In this document: positions 48,700-61,100 of the stretch, piece after piece | How positions within the stretch are numbered: the first letter of the stretch is position 1 | Layout: each line of letters begins with the position of its first letter | Origin: Taxawa tesnikishii (nom. ined.) | Taxonomy: Eukaryota > Ascomycota > Dothideomycetes > Dothideales | Length of the DNA stretch: 64,000 bases | Assembly: GCA_030247885.1 (NCBI GenBank) | Contig: JAPDRO010000003.1 | Span: 682,001 to 746,000, forward strand | Direction: 5' to 3' | Program-made: the position numbers and the translations under genes | Notes under the pieces: generated by a model | Told to the model about the DNA's origin: nothing | What the model saw: only the letters and a program-made list of their open reading frames with translations | Databases searched by the model: none

Positions 48700-49883
48700 A
48701 AGAACACTCCAGCTATCCTCATCTTCATGTGATTGGCGACACGCGATCATGACTACAGTGAACGGCGAGGCGTGCGTGTGGTTTCCTCATTGATTTAGGG
48801 CCGATGGCAGGGACAGACGTGGTTTCTTATCCTCTTCAACTCGTCCTAGTTGCGAAGGGCTGGGTGGAACAAAGGGGGCGCTGGTTGGTGGATGGGTGTC
48901 CTCCCACGGGGCGCTGGGAGAAGTGCGCATAGTAGCTTCATTCGAAAACTCAAACCCTAGATTCCTATTCACTCTCTTTGTAAACCATCTTCTACGGCCT
49001 GCCGCTGTACTTTGTTCTGTTGCTGTTTGAGTCCCTTGTCTGCGAAGCTATGGAACACAGTTCTGTCACTCAGCTGTCCTCAACCATAAGCAGCCACAAT
49101 GGATTTCTTCCATCTTTCTGATCATGTGTTACCCGATTACAGATGCACTAGTTTGCACATACAATCCATGGACAGATACGGGAACCCGGTTGGGATGCCG
49201 ATCACCCAGATCAGGTAACGATATTGGCATCTGCCGCTTTTCCGCAACTTAGATGGGAACAACACGATTCCTGGTTGTCAGACCATGTTCTATGAAGGCT
49301 CATGTACGGGCATCAGACGACATTTGTTCGGCTGGGCTACGACTGTACCGAGCTCTGAATCGAAACATGACGACAGTTTTGTGTTCTGTTAAATGAGGTG
49401 GCACGTTTCTCAACATGTTCGTCCAGCGACAAGTCGCGAAAATTTACCGCGTCAACCTTCGACTGCATTGGTACTGAAGTGTCGTTCTGCGGTCGTGAGG
49501 CTGGAAAACATGGAATATGAAGGATCGTTATGCACGGTGACAAACACCGCCGCCGCGTCTAGGCCTTGGCAACACGTGGGTTGACTGTGGCTTTGCAACA
49601 GGTTGTTAGCGGTCCATCAAACATCACTGCCTGTTTCCCGTTTCAATTTTCCTCTTCTGACTTAGAGACGTGTCATCTGGGCGTCTGTCATCTATAAACA
49701 GCAGCGTCCGTTTCTGGAAACTGTTGATTGTACACCGCATTCCACTCCACTCCACTCCACTCTACTCTACTCTACCCATCCCTACAGATCGGCCGGGAGA
49801 GCGCCATTTCGGCAGTTCTTCCTGCAGCGCCAGCATACCACGCACAGCACTTGACGCATCATACGACAGCGCCAAGTTTGACA
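48700..49883. other. Intergenic
   Basis: About 1.2 kb between two plus-strand genes. It holds a short pentamer repeat (TCCAC x4 then TCTAC x3) at 49741-49775, about 110 bases before the choline kinase start. No gene seen. Confidence 0.45.
49741..49775 (+). repeat. Pentanucleotide repeat TCCAC/TCTAC
   Basis: Four TCCAC units followed by three TCTAC units; the change from C to T at one position is shared by the last three copies. It is likely in the leader or promoter of the choline kinase gene. Confidence 0.8.
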
Positions 49884-52703
49884 ATGTCGGCCCGGGACTC
49901 CCCTTGTCCGCCGCCGCCGCCGCCGCCTAGCATCCTAAAGACAGACGCATACGAAGCCGTGTCTCCCTCGACGCTGCTGGGAATTGATCAAGTCGCATCT
50001 CCGCGATCAGCCCCAAAGAGTACGTACAAAACCCTCCCTCCCCTCATGCAAAATCAAGTAGGGCATTCTTCCATGCATCACTACATGTGTCGGTGTTTTC
50101 GTTCGATCGAACGTATATATATATATATACACACAATCCTCTCCGAAGCGGAGGGTGACGCCCTTGGCTCTTGATACGCCGCTTTCATGGCAAATACGAG
50201 TCGAGTTGCCGAGTGCAACAGTATGCTTCGTTGCAGCGGTCATTGTGGTTTCACTCGCTCCTACGGTCCCTACCATTTCCAACTCCCAATGCGACATTAA
50301 GTGCTTATGCTTTCTTGCCAGCCGTCTCCATTGCGCCACATGCGGAACACGTTTCGCCCCTTGTACTAGGAAACCAAAAAGAAGTCGAAGATCTCGATCT
50401 GGATGCCGACAAGAGTTCACGCAGGCCCAAAGTCAAGGGCCCAAACTCACGACGCTTGTCCGGCAGACCGGGTCATAATGCGTCAACCTCGTCCCTGGCA
50501 TCACTGACAGAGAACGGGTCTGTCCGTGATTTTCCTGAAGACGATGGCTCGAGCCAGCATCACCTCTTCTCAGGCGGTCTCGTGGGACAGGTGACGGCAT
50601 GGATCAGGGCTGAAAAGGCGAAGAAGGCTGCCCGGAAAGCTAAGCGTAGAGCGAAGGAAGTCGAGGATGCGATTGAGTCATCAGAAAGACGCGGTTCGCA
50701 GAGCTCAGATGAAAGTGTCGACCTCATCCGGCTCGAGCAAATACTGAAAGAGAGCTTCCCATCTGAAAGGCCGAGCAGCAAAAGATCTTCGACCGGGCCA
50801 CGCAGAAGACCATCCGTGCGGAATCTGCATAGAGCATCTACTGCCGGCGCATCATCGGATACCGAGTACTTTGATGGCGATATACTTGTTCCATCTGCAG
50901 AAGCCTGGCTAGATAACAGCAAGATACTGGGCTACGCTGGTGGCGCTGCTACTGTGTCGACGGATGAGCTGACCCGCACAGAAACCTCCACGACTCGCGA
51001 GGCTTGGGCTGCATTCAAATTTGAGATCGTGCGGCTTAGTCACACTCTTCGACTCAAGGGCTGGCGTCGCGTGCCCATGGAAATGAGCAGCGAGATTGAC
51101 GTGGAGCGTCTGAGTGGAGCGCTCACAAACGCGGTCTACGTAGTCTCGCCACCAGCAAACATACCATCAAGACCGTCGACCTCTGACGGCGGGGAAAAGC
51201 GTTCTACACCTCGGCCACCACCGAAGCTGCTGCTCCGCATCTACGGCCCGCAAGTGGAGCATCTCATTGATCGTGAAGCCGAGCTTCAAATCCTCCGTCG
51301 TCTGGCCCGCAAGAAGATCGGACCTAGACTCCTAGGCACCTTCAGCAACGGCCGCTTCGAGGAGTTTTTCCACGCGCGTACGCTTACACCTGCAGACCTG
51401 CGCAACCCGGATACTGGCAGACAAATTGCGAAGCGTATGCGTGAGCTGCACGAAGGCATTGAATTGCTCGAAAAAGAGAGAAATGACGGTGCCTTTGTAT
51501 GGCGCAACTGGGACAACTGGGTGCAGCGGGTCGAAGAGGTGGTCTCGTGGTGTGACAAATCGGACTTGACGAGTGCACGCGGTCACGTCTGTGGTGTGGA
51601 ATGGCCGTTTTTCAGGCAGACGGTGGAGAAATACCGTGCGTGGCTCGAGGCACAGTATGGAGGTGTGGACAAGATACGTGAAAAACTCGTCTTCGCACAC
51701 AACGATGTGAGTATTTGTCCAAAGGAAACTGCTTACGTCCTTATCCGCTCACGATTAACCTTCCTGCTACAGACGCAATACGGAAACATCCTCCGTCTTC
51801 TGCCCTCGGGCGAATCGCCCCTCCTCCTGCCCGCCAACACGCACAAGCAGCTCATAGTCATCGACTTCGAGTACGCCAACGCAAACACCCCTGGTCTGGA
51901 ATTTGCCAACCACTTCACGGAATGGTGTTACAACTACCACGACCCTGTGGCTCCGTACGCCTGCAACACGGCTGCATACCCCACGCCAGAAGAGCAGGAC
52001 CGCTTCGTGCGCGCCTACGTAAGACACCGTCCGCAATTCAACGCCACCACTCCCAAGCTATCCGCGCAGACGCCTACTTCGTCATCGTTCCCATTCCCCA
52101 CCATTGACCGCAACGAGCGTCCTTCAGGCCCGACGCACAGTATCAATTCCTTCATGCTCGACGCACGCGCGCCACCTACCGGTCACCCTGCCTCGTCCAG
52201 CACGTCCGGCATGTCCGGCATGTCCGGATCCGTGACAACAGAGCCGTTCGCGACGCCCGCAGACCAGGCGGCCGAGGACGCAGAGGTGGCGCAGCTGTTG
52301 AAGGAGACGCGTCTGTGGCGACTCGCGAACACGGCCATGTGGATCGCGTGGGGAATCATTCAGGCCAAGGTTCCTGGAATGCCTGCTTCCTTTCCTCCCG
52401 CTGAAGCTGCTACCACCGCTTCGCCGCTCGACGCCGCCGTCGACCCTAACACAGCCGTAGAGAAGGGCCTGCAGGGGCAGCGGGAAGCGATCCCCTGGAT
52501 GCAGAAGGTATGGCCGCCAAGCAGGATCTTGAGGACCGGAGGCCGGATCCGGAAGAAGGAGTTGAGGACGAGGAGTTTGACTACCTGGGGTATGCGAGAG
52601 AGAGGGCCATGTTCTTTTGGGGGATGCGGTGGGGTTGGGGCTCGTGAAGTTGGAAGAGTTGCCTGATGAGGTTAGGAAGGGGATCAAGGTGGTTAAGTAT
52701 TGA
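49884..52703 (+). CDS. Choline/ethanolamine kinase; breaks at about 52474-52477 and 52619-52623
   Basis: Exons 49884-50019, 50322-51706 and 51773-52703 (introns 302 and 66 nt) give about 817 aa with two added bases. Exon 1 has a Pro run (CPPPPPPPSILK). A basic, Ser-rich N-terminal region leads into the kinase: ALTNAVYVVSPP, KLLLRIYGPQVEHLIDREAE, then the catalytic FAHND, whose last codon is before intron 2, followed by TQYGNIL and the VIDFEYANANTPGLEFANHF metal motif. The C-terminal EEFDYLGYAR, FFWGDAVGLGLVK block is reached only if one G is added near 52474-52477 and one in the GGGGG run at 52619-52623. It phosphorylates choline with ATP in the CDP-choline (Kennedy) pathway. Confidence 0.92.
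50100..50129 (+). repeat. Perfect palindrome next to (TA)8 inside the choline kinase intron
   Basis: CGTTCGATCGAACG at 50100-50113 is a perfect 14-base palindrome and touches a (TA)8 tract at 50114-50129. Both lie within the 302-nt intron 1. Confidence 0.85.
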
Positions 52704-53181
52704 TAGATCCCGAGAACAGTAGGTTGAGGTGGGGTCGTCGGACCCAGCACTGATCGTTTCAACGATGCAGACCGTTGTCGCGCGAGAGAGAAGACAGAAA
52801 ACAGAATGAGAGCAAATTTCGAGTTTCACGTTTCCTTTCTGTGGGAGGTCGTAACCCACAATACTCTTGCGAAGAACTCAAGAAGTGCATAGTTGTGGAC
52901 CACAAAAGCTGGCGCGACGGTGTGTTAACATCTTGTCGCTGAAATTCACAAGGGTTCAGAGGAGAGTGAACAGAACCAGGAAGTTCCTTCTTGCCCCTTC
53001 CAAGGTCGTGTGGACGAGCTCAGTCCACAACTCGCTTCCTCGGCACATGACCAAAGCCGGGTTTGATGTACTGTACATGAGCATTGCTAAACCCGCTGTA
53101 CCCGTGTATGCGACACACCCCGCCGGGGACCTGCACGGCCATTCGTGGTCAAACAAACCTCTCGGGAGAACGCTGTGCTTT
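52704..53181. other. Convergent intergenic region
   Basis: About 480 bases between the stops of choline kinase and D-lactate dehydrogenase; no gene seen. Confidence 0.45.
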
Positions 53182-55203
53182 TTACCATTCCTGAACCTCG
53201 CCGGGATTCGGTTTCTGCACACGTACGATCTTGTCGCAGTTCAGCAGACACAAGGGGTCGAAGGCTTGCTTCATCTGCGCGACGTCTCGTCATCAGCGAC
53301 CCGTTTACGCACCCACAATGTTCGGATTTTTTTTTGGGGGGGGGGGGGCGCCCATGTCTCGAACTCACCTTCCTCATCAGATCGACGGCGTTGACGCCAA
53401 TCTCGTGTTCCAGGTAGTCGCGCTTCACGAGGCCGACGCCGTGCTCACCAGTCGCGGTGCCTTCCATCTCGATGGCGCGCTTGACCATGCGATGGACGAG
53501 CTGGTCGGCAATGTCGTGCTCCCTGTCGTTGTACAACAGGATTGCTTTGCGAGATTGTCAGCCCGTTGTTTTTCCCTTTCTTTCCTTCTTTCTGGAAATT
53601 TCCCGTGCGTTCACTTACTGTGGAAGTTGCCATCGCCGACGTGTCCTACGATGGCACCCGTGAGCCCGCTCTTGCCGATGTCCTCTTTGGTCTCCTCGAT
53701 GATATCCGGCAGCTTTGAGATGGGCACCGCGACATCGGTCGTCCAGACGTGGTCGCCATCGTTCTGCTTCTTGGCCATGACGCTCCACAGCGCCTCCTTG
53801 CGCGCGCTCCACAGCTCGTCGGCCTCGTCCTTGCTCTTTGCAAACTCGAAACTCTTGCTGCCGGAGCCCTTTGCGATCTTTTGCACGATGGCGATGTTCT
53901 CTTTGACGCCGCTCGGTGTGCCGCTGAACTTGAAGAAGAGAGTGGGTGCTTCTTTCCACGAGCGCGAAGTGCTGCCGGAATCGTTGATGCAGCGCATCTG
54001 CACGTCGTCTAAGAGCTCGACGGCGGCGATCGGCACGCCGGCGCCGACGACCTTGAACACAGCATTTGCGGCCTCGCGCACAGTGCCGAAGCTGCACACC
54101 GCGACGCTCGTGTTCTGTGGCTTTACGGTCACCTTCAGCGTCGCCTCTGTCACCAGTCCCAACGTGCCCTCACTGCCAATGAATGTCCTAGTGAGGTCGT
54201 AACCCGCAGAGCTCTTCCTGGGCCTCTGCTTCGTCTTGACGATGGTACCATCCGCCATCACAACGGTGAGACTGAGTACCCAATCTTTCATCGTGCCGTA
54301 TCTGTACGCGTTCGTGCCGCTGCACCCTGTGCCAACCATGCCTCCAATCATAGCCCCGGGGCCGGGGTCCGGCGGGAAGAAAAGATCCTGGCTGCCTAGC
54401 TCCTCATTCAGGGTTTCCCAGCCCACAGCCGGCTGCACGACCACGTCCAGATCTTCCTTGTGCAAGGCCAGAATCTTGTCCATCCTGCTAAAGTCTATGC
54501 AGATGCCCCCGTGTAGCGGCGAAATGTCCCTCCAAGCTGGTGCCGCCGCTGTACGCAGTGACGGGAATCCGCCGCTGGTGGCACACCTTCATGATCTCCG
54601 AGACCTCCTCGGTGGACTTGGGCTTGATGACGCAGAAAGGCCTGTCGCCCGGTAATGAAGGATGAGAGCTCCATTCGCTCCCCGAATGTGAGGCCAGGTC
54701 CGAGTCCTGTGTTGAGATGTTCTCCTCTCCTACAATGGCTTTGAAGTCGGCCCATGCTGCCTGCAGAGTGGCCGGCGCCGTGTCGTGCTGGGGAGGTATT
54801 GCGGCAGATAGAGGGAGGGTGGACGATGACAAGGGTGCGGCGAGGGTCTGGCGACCTAGGTAGTAGCCCAACAGCGATCCGGTGAGAAGGACTGGGAGCA
54901 GTTAGCCCATGGATTGTTAGGCTCGAAGCGCAGTAGAAGGACGGGACTGTGCAATACCGAATGGAGTCATCCACGCTGGAGCTCCCCGACGACCCTTTGC
55001 GCCTCGCGAGCTTCGGCAAAGCGCGCCTGCTCCGCCCTCTCGCGTTGCAGGCGCTGGTGCGTGCTGTCGTACAACTGGCCCTTGAAGGATTTGTTGAAAT
55101 CGGGTTCGCTGGCATATGTGCGCCGTGCCAGTCTCTGTGGATGTGTGCGCAGATGGAATGCCTCGCAGCCCGAGGCGGGCTTCCGGAGGATGGCGCGCGA
55201 CAT
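53182..55203 (-). CDS. D-lactate dehydrogenase (cytochrome type), mitochondrial; break at 54506-54510
   Basis: Coding order: 54975-55203, 53619-54891, 53369-53544 and 53182-53274, about 590 aa. The N-terminus is a presequence (MSRAILRKPASGCEAFHLRT), and just after the first intron comes a hydrophobic segment (LLLTGSLLGYYLG) that would anchor the protein in the inner membrane. The FAD-binding domain reads VIKPKSTEEVSEIMKVC, PVTAYSGGTSLEGHF, PDPGPGAMIGGMVGTGCSG, and the C-terminal FAD-oxidase block has GHVGDGNFHT and GTATGEHGVGLVK. At the GGGGG run (54506-54510) the frame changes by two missing bases or one extra: TRG|ICIDFSRMDK. It oxidises D-lactate and passes electrons to cytochrome c. The intron 53275-53368 contains a T9-G13 tract. 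Confidence 0.93.
53327..53348 (+). repeat. T9-G13 homopolymer junction in an intron
   Basis: Nine T followed by thirteen G, the longest mononucleotide tract in the window. It lies in the third intron of the D-lactate dehydrogenase gene, just after the donor on the minus strand. Confidence 0.9.
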
Positions 55204-55862
55204 GATGACTACAACCTCTGACAAGGCATTCCAATTCCTCAAGGACAGAAAGTAGGTGGTTCTACATATAATAAAGTACTACTGCGTACAAGCTCATCCA
55301 CTACTCCACCATAGCCGAGCGGTTGTTTCGGCTTTACGGCTTCTCCGCAGCTAACTGTAACAGGAAATCGAAGGATTCATGTTAGCCGAATGCATTGCAA
55401 GGATGAGAGACACTTGTAAAGACGACGCTGAGTTGTGCCTTCGGACAGAAGGATCCTCGAATACTCGAGCCAAGAGTCTGCTACCATACTACTTCTCACA
55501 TCGAGCGGTGGATTCAGCTTCGAACAAGTAATCTGACTTCACGGGCTCCTCCTGTCAAAGGATGGCCGAGTCGTGCGTGAGATGTGACTCAACATGCCTC
55601 CATTTTCGGCAAGGTCCCAATGTAGATATTCCAGCACATCAACCACCCAGAACGCCTGCTTCGTCGCCGGCCAGAGAAAGACATTCTCAGAAACCCGCAA
55701 CCCAGTATGCGCAAAGAGAAAAGACCCCAAGCATCCGGATGAATATAGACATGAGAAAAGCAAAAGACGGAAACACCGGCCAGTCTGCAGCGTCTCCATT
55801 GCTGAACAAGCTTCAGACTGTAAGTTTCCACGGAAATAGAAGTGTACGCATGTGGTTGGTGT
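55204..55862. other. Intergenic
   Basis: About 660 bases between the dehydrogenase start and the stop of the next minus-strand gene. An A-box-like sequence near 55328 is not followed by a matching B-box. No gene seen. Confidence 0.4.
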
Positions 55863-56645
55863 CTAGCTCTGTGTCGAAACAGCCAGATGGCTCCTCTTCA
55901 TGGCCAGCGCAAGATCTTCCTCGGTGAAAGGGCGGTGGTCATGTGCCACAGCAGCATCGATAGATTTATGCGGTTCCGATGTCACACGATCTTCGTGTGT
56001 CTGCTGGCGCGAAAGAGCAGCCCTATCACGCGAATTTACGCGGGACAACCCAACTATAACAGATCAGTCAAATGCTCAACCACAGATCTCGGGACAGGTT
56101 GACAGAGTGAAGGGGGAGAGCGGAGTGCGCAAATCTGAGAATAGAAGCCAACCATTCCACGCACCGTTCGCAACATCGTCGTCTCCTTCCGCCTCAATCT
56201 CGGCGCTCAGCCTTGTCGGTCTCGCCGCGCCTTGTCTCCTCTGCGTTCCATCCGCCGTTCCCAGCCGACTCTCCGGTCCCAACCCGTCATCGGTCACCGG
56301 TCCGCCCACGCTAAGCCTACTCTTCGTGCTCTTGCCGCCGATGCTCTTCCTACTGATGAGACTCGCTCGCCGACTTGGCATGCGCGAGCCCATTGGGCTA
56401 TATTCACTGACATGGCTCCGTCTGCGCCATGCTGTGCCCCAGCTGAAGGCCTCCAGCTTCTCCTTGTGCTCTTTCTTGACCGGGGCCCTGTACTTTGGCC
56501 GTGGCATGGTCTCGCCTGGAGCGTAGACGTTGGATGGGTAGCGTGCGTCTCGGGTCTGGCTGTCGGATGTGTCTGATTTCTTCAGGGAGCTCGTGTCCGA
56601 AGACGAAGATTTGAAGGCACGCCGGAGCCTTTCACGGATCGCCAT
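55863..56645 (-). CDS. Fungal-specific small basic protein with FTEEDL tail, unknown function
   Basis: Exons 56165-56645 and 55863-56053 (111-nt intron, GTGCGT..TATAG) give 223 aa. It has no signal peptide or membrane helix. The N-terminus is Arg/Ser-rich (MAIRERLRRAFKSSSSD). A block VYAPGETMPRPKY, then LEAFSWGTAWRRRSHVSEYSP and RMPSRRASLISRKS follow. The acidic EAEGDDDVANV sequence crosses the splice site, and the tail RPFTEEDLALAMKRSHLAV forms a short amphipathic helix. I recall this order from uncharacterised ascomycete proteins, but no function is known to me. The RRxS sites suggest phosphorylation by basophilic kinases (inference). Confidence 0.82.
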
Positions 56646-58166
56646 TGCAAAAGGTAGTGGACCGGAACAGTCAATTGGTCTTGGACGAGCGATCGCGGAG
56701 CGGCGTTGGATGGAAAGAGTCCTTTAGGAAGTGTCCCTGGATAATCGTTGGTGGAAGGGAGCGGGGTGTCTCAAAACGTCGGATTGTGTGTCTCTGACAC
56801 CATTTCACATTAAGGAAACCATGAGCCGGCCGGATGGCTCGGAGACGTATCGCACGTGCCGAAACAGTGAAGACTCGGCTTTGATGCGACGGCCAGATAG
56901 CCTGCGTCAAGAGACTGTAGACGTGCTCGAGTAGTAGGACAATAAAGGCTGGTTGTATAGATCAATTGGGCTCGCAGGAAGAGTAGACGCAGCCGTTTGA
57001 TGCAGTTGAGGGAGGACCGCCATCACGCCGGTGGAGAAGGCTTAAACCCGACTTCCCGGCGTGGGGCGAACTCTCCGGCACATGCCGGGGGATGGTTACG
57101 GCTGTCGAAGCATTTTCTCTGCATCGAGCACCAAGCGTTGGGTTCGTAGAGATGCTTTTTATATATACTGAAGGACAGAGACGCACTCGTATAGTGATTG
57201 TTGTAGAAAAGACGAAGATGGAAGACGGTTGTTGGGATGGATAATGGACGCCGGAACTGTCAGGAATGCATCTTACCTCTCGGGTGGTCTAGAAGCGGAA
57301 AGCGCGTATGGTCTGACCAATGCTTTGGTTTGCGCATGCGCATATGCACATGGCCGCCGTCAACACAACGTGTCTTGGTTTCGGAGAGCAGAGTGGCCAA
57401 GACATCTGTCTGATAATGTGCGCCATCCTGTGAGGTTCCCGGTAGTGACCGCATACCGGCGGTGTGAGGAGTCAAGCCACAATTGAGGAGGTGAGGCTGG
57501 AGGCAAGCTGGCGTGGATCGTGGCGCGAGCTTGCAAACCTGCACCTGCAGCTTCCACCGCGAGTGACCCCTCTCGCGCTTCCAGGTTTCAAGCTTTGATG
57601 ATGGCTCTCAGTGTGGCTTTGTATGGCGAAAGCTTGCGCTTGATGCGATCGATCCAGATCTGCTCGCACGGGTGATTGGCATTGCGTTTGGCGATCCCCG
57701 TGGCGGACGCAAATCACACAATAACCTGTTTGGATGTGTCCGTTGCCCAGTACGGGTGCGAGACCGCGAGCACACGGTTCGTGCGAGGCCAGTCGATGTC
57801 CCCTTTTGGCACACGCGCCTGCGCCTCGTGCTCGCGCGGTCGCGTGCTCGCGTCCTTTTGCTTTTGGGCCAACGCCTGCTCTTTGCAAGCGCTGTCCCAT
57901 TCCTGATTTGTGGCGCGCTCTGCGTAATACCCTTCCCTATGACGTCTGGCAACTCACTTCACTTCACGCTTGCAGCCCCGCATCTTCCAGCCTGCATCAA
58001 CTACTTCGTCCGTCAGTTTACTGTCAAGCCACATATAACAACACACAACATCCCAGCACTCGATCAATCCTCTTTCAGAAGTTCAGACACTCACCCGAAT
58101 TCGGCGATAATTTCCTTGGTTTATTCACCCGCTTCCTCTCGATTAAGATACCCCTAAAGCGTAATC
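56646..58166. other. Divergent intergenic region
   Basis: About 1.5 kb between the FTEEDL gene and the repeat-protein gene. Open frames up to about 180 codons exist but are Arg/Pro/Ala-rich in overlapping frames and unsupported. It should hold two promoters. Confidence 0.4.
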
Positions 58167-61100
58167 ATGGACAAGCTCAAGAAGGTCTTGTACGTAGCTC
58201 CATCGCATTCGCCTACAACCATCCTGCACACGTACTGATTTGCGTCCTAGTTCCCCGGTCACAGCAAGGATGATGAGATCATGTACGGTTCTGGCGCAGA
58301 CCGCACCGGCACCGGCACCGGCACCGGCACCGGCCATTCCGCCCAGTCTACCCAACCGCTGCACTCTACCCCTGCAGCCGAGAGAGACACTGGCCTCAAG
58401 GGTCAGATCCTCAACCCAGGCGGCGACAAGTACGACGAGACCAGATACGGCTCGACAGCGACAACAGAGCCAACCGCTACTTCCAGAGCCCACAACGACG
58501 GCGGATTGAAAAGCCAGATACTCAACCCTGGAGGAGACAAATACGATGAGACCAGATACGGTTCGGCCGCGCCTGGCACCACCTCAGGTAGGCCCGGGCT
58601 TACGACTGATGCGAGCATGGCCAGCATCAAATCAGGCGTTGTAGGAAAGGCCCCAACTCAGGGATGGCTGACGCTGTAGCTGCAGATCTCGGATCGTCCG
58701 AGCCCAGGACTGGTACTACGGCTGGTCACACTCTCCCGGACCGGACTGGCAACCAGTAAGCTGACCGGAGAATTGGTGGTTGGGGCTCATGCTAATCCTC
58801 CCAGCAGCAACCATCTGGGACGTGACGCTGCTCTTGCGGGAGCGGCAACCCAGCCACACCATGCTACCCACCCCACAGCTGGCATGGAACCACGCAGGTT
58901 GGTTTCTCGCCATTCTTCATCAGTCGAGCGTATGTTAATCTTATCTTCAGCGCCGGAAATGCTCACCTGAACCGGGATCCTGCGCTTGAGCAGGGCAGCT
59001 CCCATCTCGGCCGTGACGCAGGTCTCGCCGGTGCAGGCGCTGCCGGCCTTGCAGGCTACGAGGCCAACAAGCACCACCACCCATCGTCATCCACCGGGAC
59101 TGGTGCTTTGGGTAGTGAGCGCAACTTTGATCCTCTCACACAGCACGAGCACTCCCACCAGTACATAGGCGACCCCTGTGGTGCGGGGAGGAGTCTAGTG
59201 CCAGGGGATTCCCTCACTTTACGCATGGTCCTCACACTACGGACACCGCAAACAGGCTAGACCCACACGTACCTGGCGAGTTCCCTGCAGCATCCGGCGA
59301 AGACCGTCACCGTTCGAGTCTCGATCGTGATGCAGCTGGAACTGGCGTGCTTGGTCTCGGGGCTTACGAGGCGAACAAGCACAGGGACCACCAGGGCGGT
59401 GCCCTTGGTGACAGGAGCCGTGAGGGTGGTGTGCTTGGTGGTGTTTCTCACGCCACTGGCGACAGCAAGGTCCCGCGAGCTGTGCAAGAGGCTGCCCCAC
59501 GAGGTCTGGAGGAAGCTCTCCCAAACAGGATCCATGACACGAGCGCCGGCGGCCGCGATACCCAAGGTACTCACTACCCTACTTCTAGCGCGGAGCAATC
59601 TAGAGACCACCACTACGGCCGTGATGCCGCGCTCGGCGCTGGAGCCGGAGCCGCTGGTCTGGGTGCGTACGAAGCCGATAGGCACAGAGACCGCCAGCCT
59701 GGTGCCCTTGGTGGTGTCTCTCACGCCACCGGCGACAGCAAGGTGCCGCAAACTATCCAAGAGGCGGCTCCGCGTGGCCTTGAAAGGGCTCTGCCAAACA
59801 AGATCCACGACACCAGCGCCGGCGGCCGTGACACACAGGGCGCCGGTTACCCCTCTTCGACCGAGCAACCACGGGACCACCATTATGGCAGAGACGCGGC
59901 TCTTGCCGGCGGAGCTGGCGCTGCTGGATTGGGAGCTTATGAAGCTGGAAGGCACCATGACCAGCCAACCGGCACGTCTACCGGTTCCGCTCAGCAGCCC
60001 CAGAGCATCGGTTATCCGTCTTCCTCTTCCCACCCGCAGGGAGTTCCAGCAGGTGCTGGAGTAACTGGTTCTTCGATGAGCCGCGCCGGACCTACCGAGG
60101 AAGATCCGGCCAGCGCAACCGTTGGTCCCCACAAGAGCAACATTCTGAATGTCCTCGATCCCCGCGTACTCCCTCAGCCAGAGAAGCAGAAGGACCGGAC
60201 CACTGCTGGACCTCACCGGAGCGATGCAGTGAATACTCTCGACCCTCGCGTGGATTCTGATCTCTCTAAGCAAAGGCCACAGGACCAGCACCATTACGGT
60301 AGAGACGCCGGGCTCGCCGCTGGAGCTGGTGCCGCCGGTGCTGCAGGCTATGAGGCCTACGAGCATCGCCGTGGACCCACTGCAGAGGACCCCGCATCTG
60401 CAACCGTTGGTCCTCACAGCAGCAACGTTGCGAATGTTGTCGACCCAAGAGTGCAGCCGGAGCCGAGCAAGATGCACGACCGCACCACTGCCGGTCCATA
60501 CCAGTCCAATACTCTGAACAGAGCCGACCCTCGCGTGGACTCTGACCTCTCCAACCAGCAGAGGGATCACCATTACGGACGTGACGCCGCCCTCGCTGGT
60601 GGCGCTGGAGCGGCTGGCTTGGGTGCATACGAGCTGGGCAAGGACAGAGATGCCAGGCCTCAGCAGGGGTACGACGGCGCTTACAACAACACTGGTCTCA
60701 CAGGCAACCAGACCACTGCCGGACCCTACAGCTCCAACATGGCGAACCGCGCTGACCCCCGCGTCGATTCTGACCTGTCCCAGCAGAACCGGGACCACTA
60801 TTATGGTCGGGACGCCGCCATCGCTGGCACTGGCGCGGCTGCCGCCGGTGGTGCCGCTTATGGTCTTGACCAGCACGAGCAGGAGAAGCTGGAGAAGGAG
60901 CGTGCCAAGGAGGCCGAGAAGGCAGAGAAGGCGCACCAGAAGGAGCTCGCCAAGGAAGAGAAGAAGCATGAGAAGGAGCTAGCCAAGGAGGAAAAGAAGC
61001 ACGAGAAGGAGGCCGAAAAGGAAGCCAAGGCTGCCGAGAAGAAGCACGAGAAGGAAGTCGCCGCAGCCGAGAAGAAGCACCAACACGATGTTGAGAAGGC

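Noticed and set aside
55310-55395. A-box-like TAGCCGAGCGG as in tRNA-Ser/Leu
   Set aside because: No B-box downstream and no acceptor stem pairing.
27230-59188. Programmed ribosomal frameshifting at G/C runs
   Set aside because: The sites are in unrelated genes, often in conserved cores, lack a common slippery heptamer and almost all need the same one-base correction; sequence error is simpler.
59257-60969. 570-codon open frame antisense to the repeat-protein gene
   Set aside because: It is a Val/Leu/Ser-rich mirror of the glycine-zipper repeats; the plus strand has start, introns and ordered motifs.
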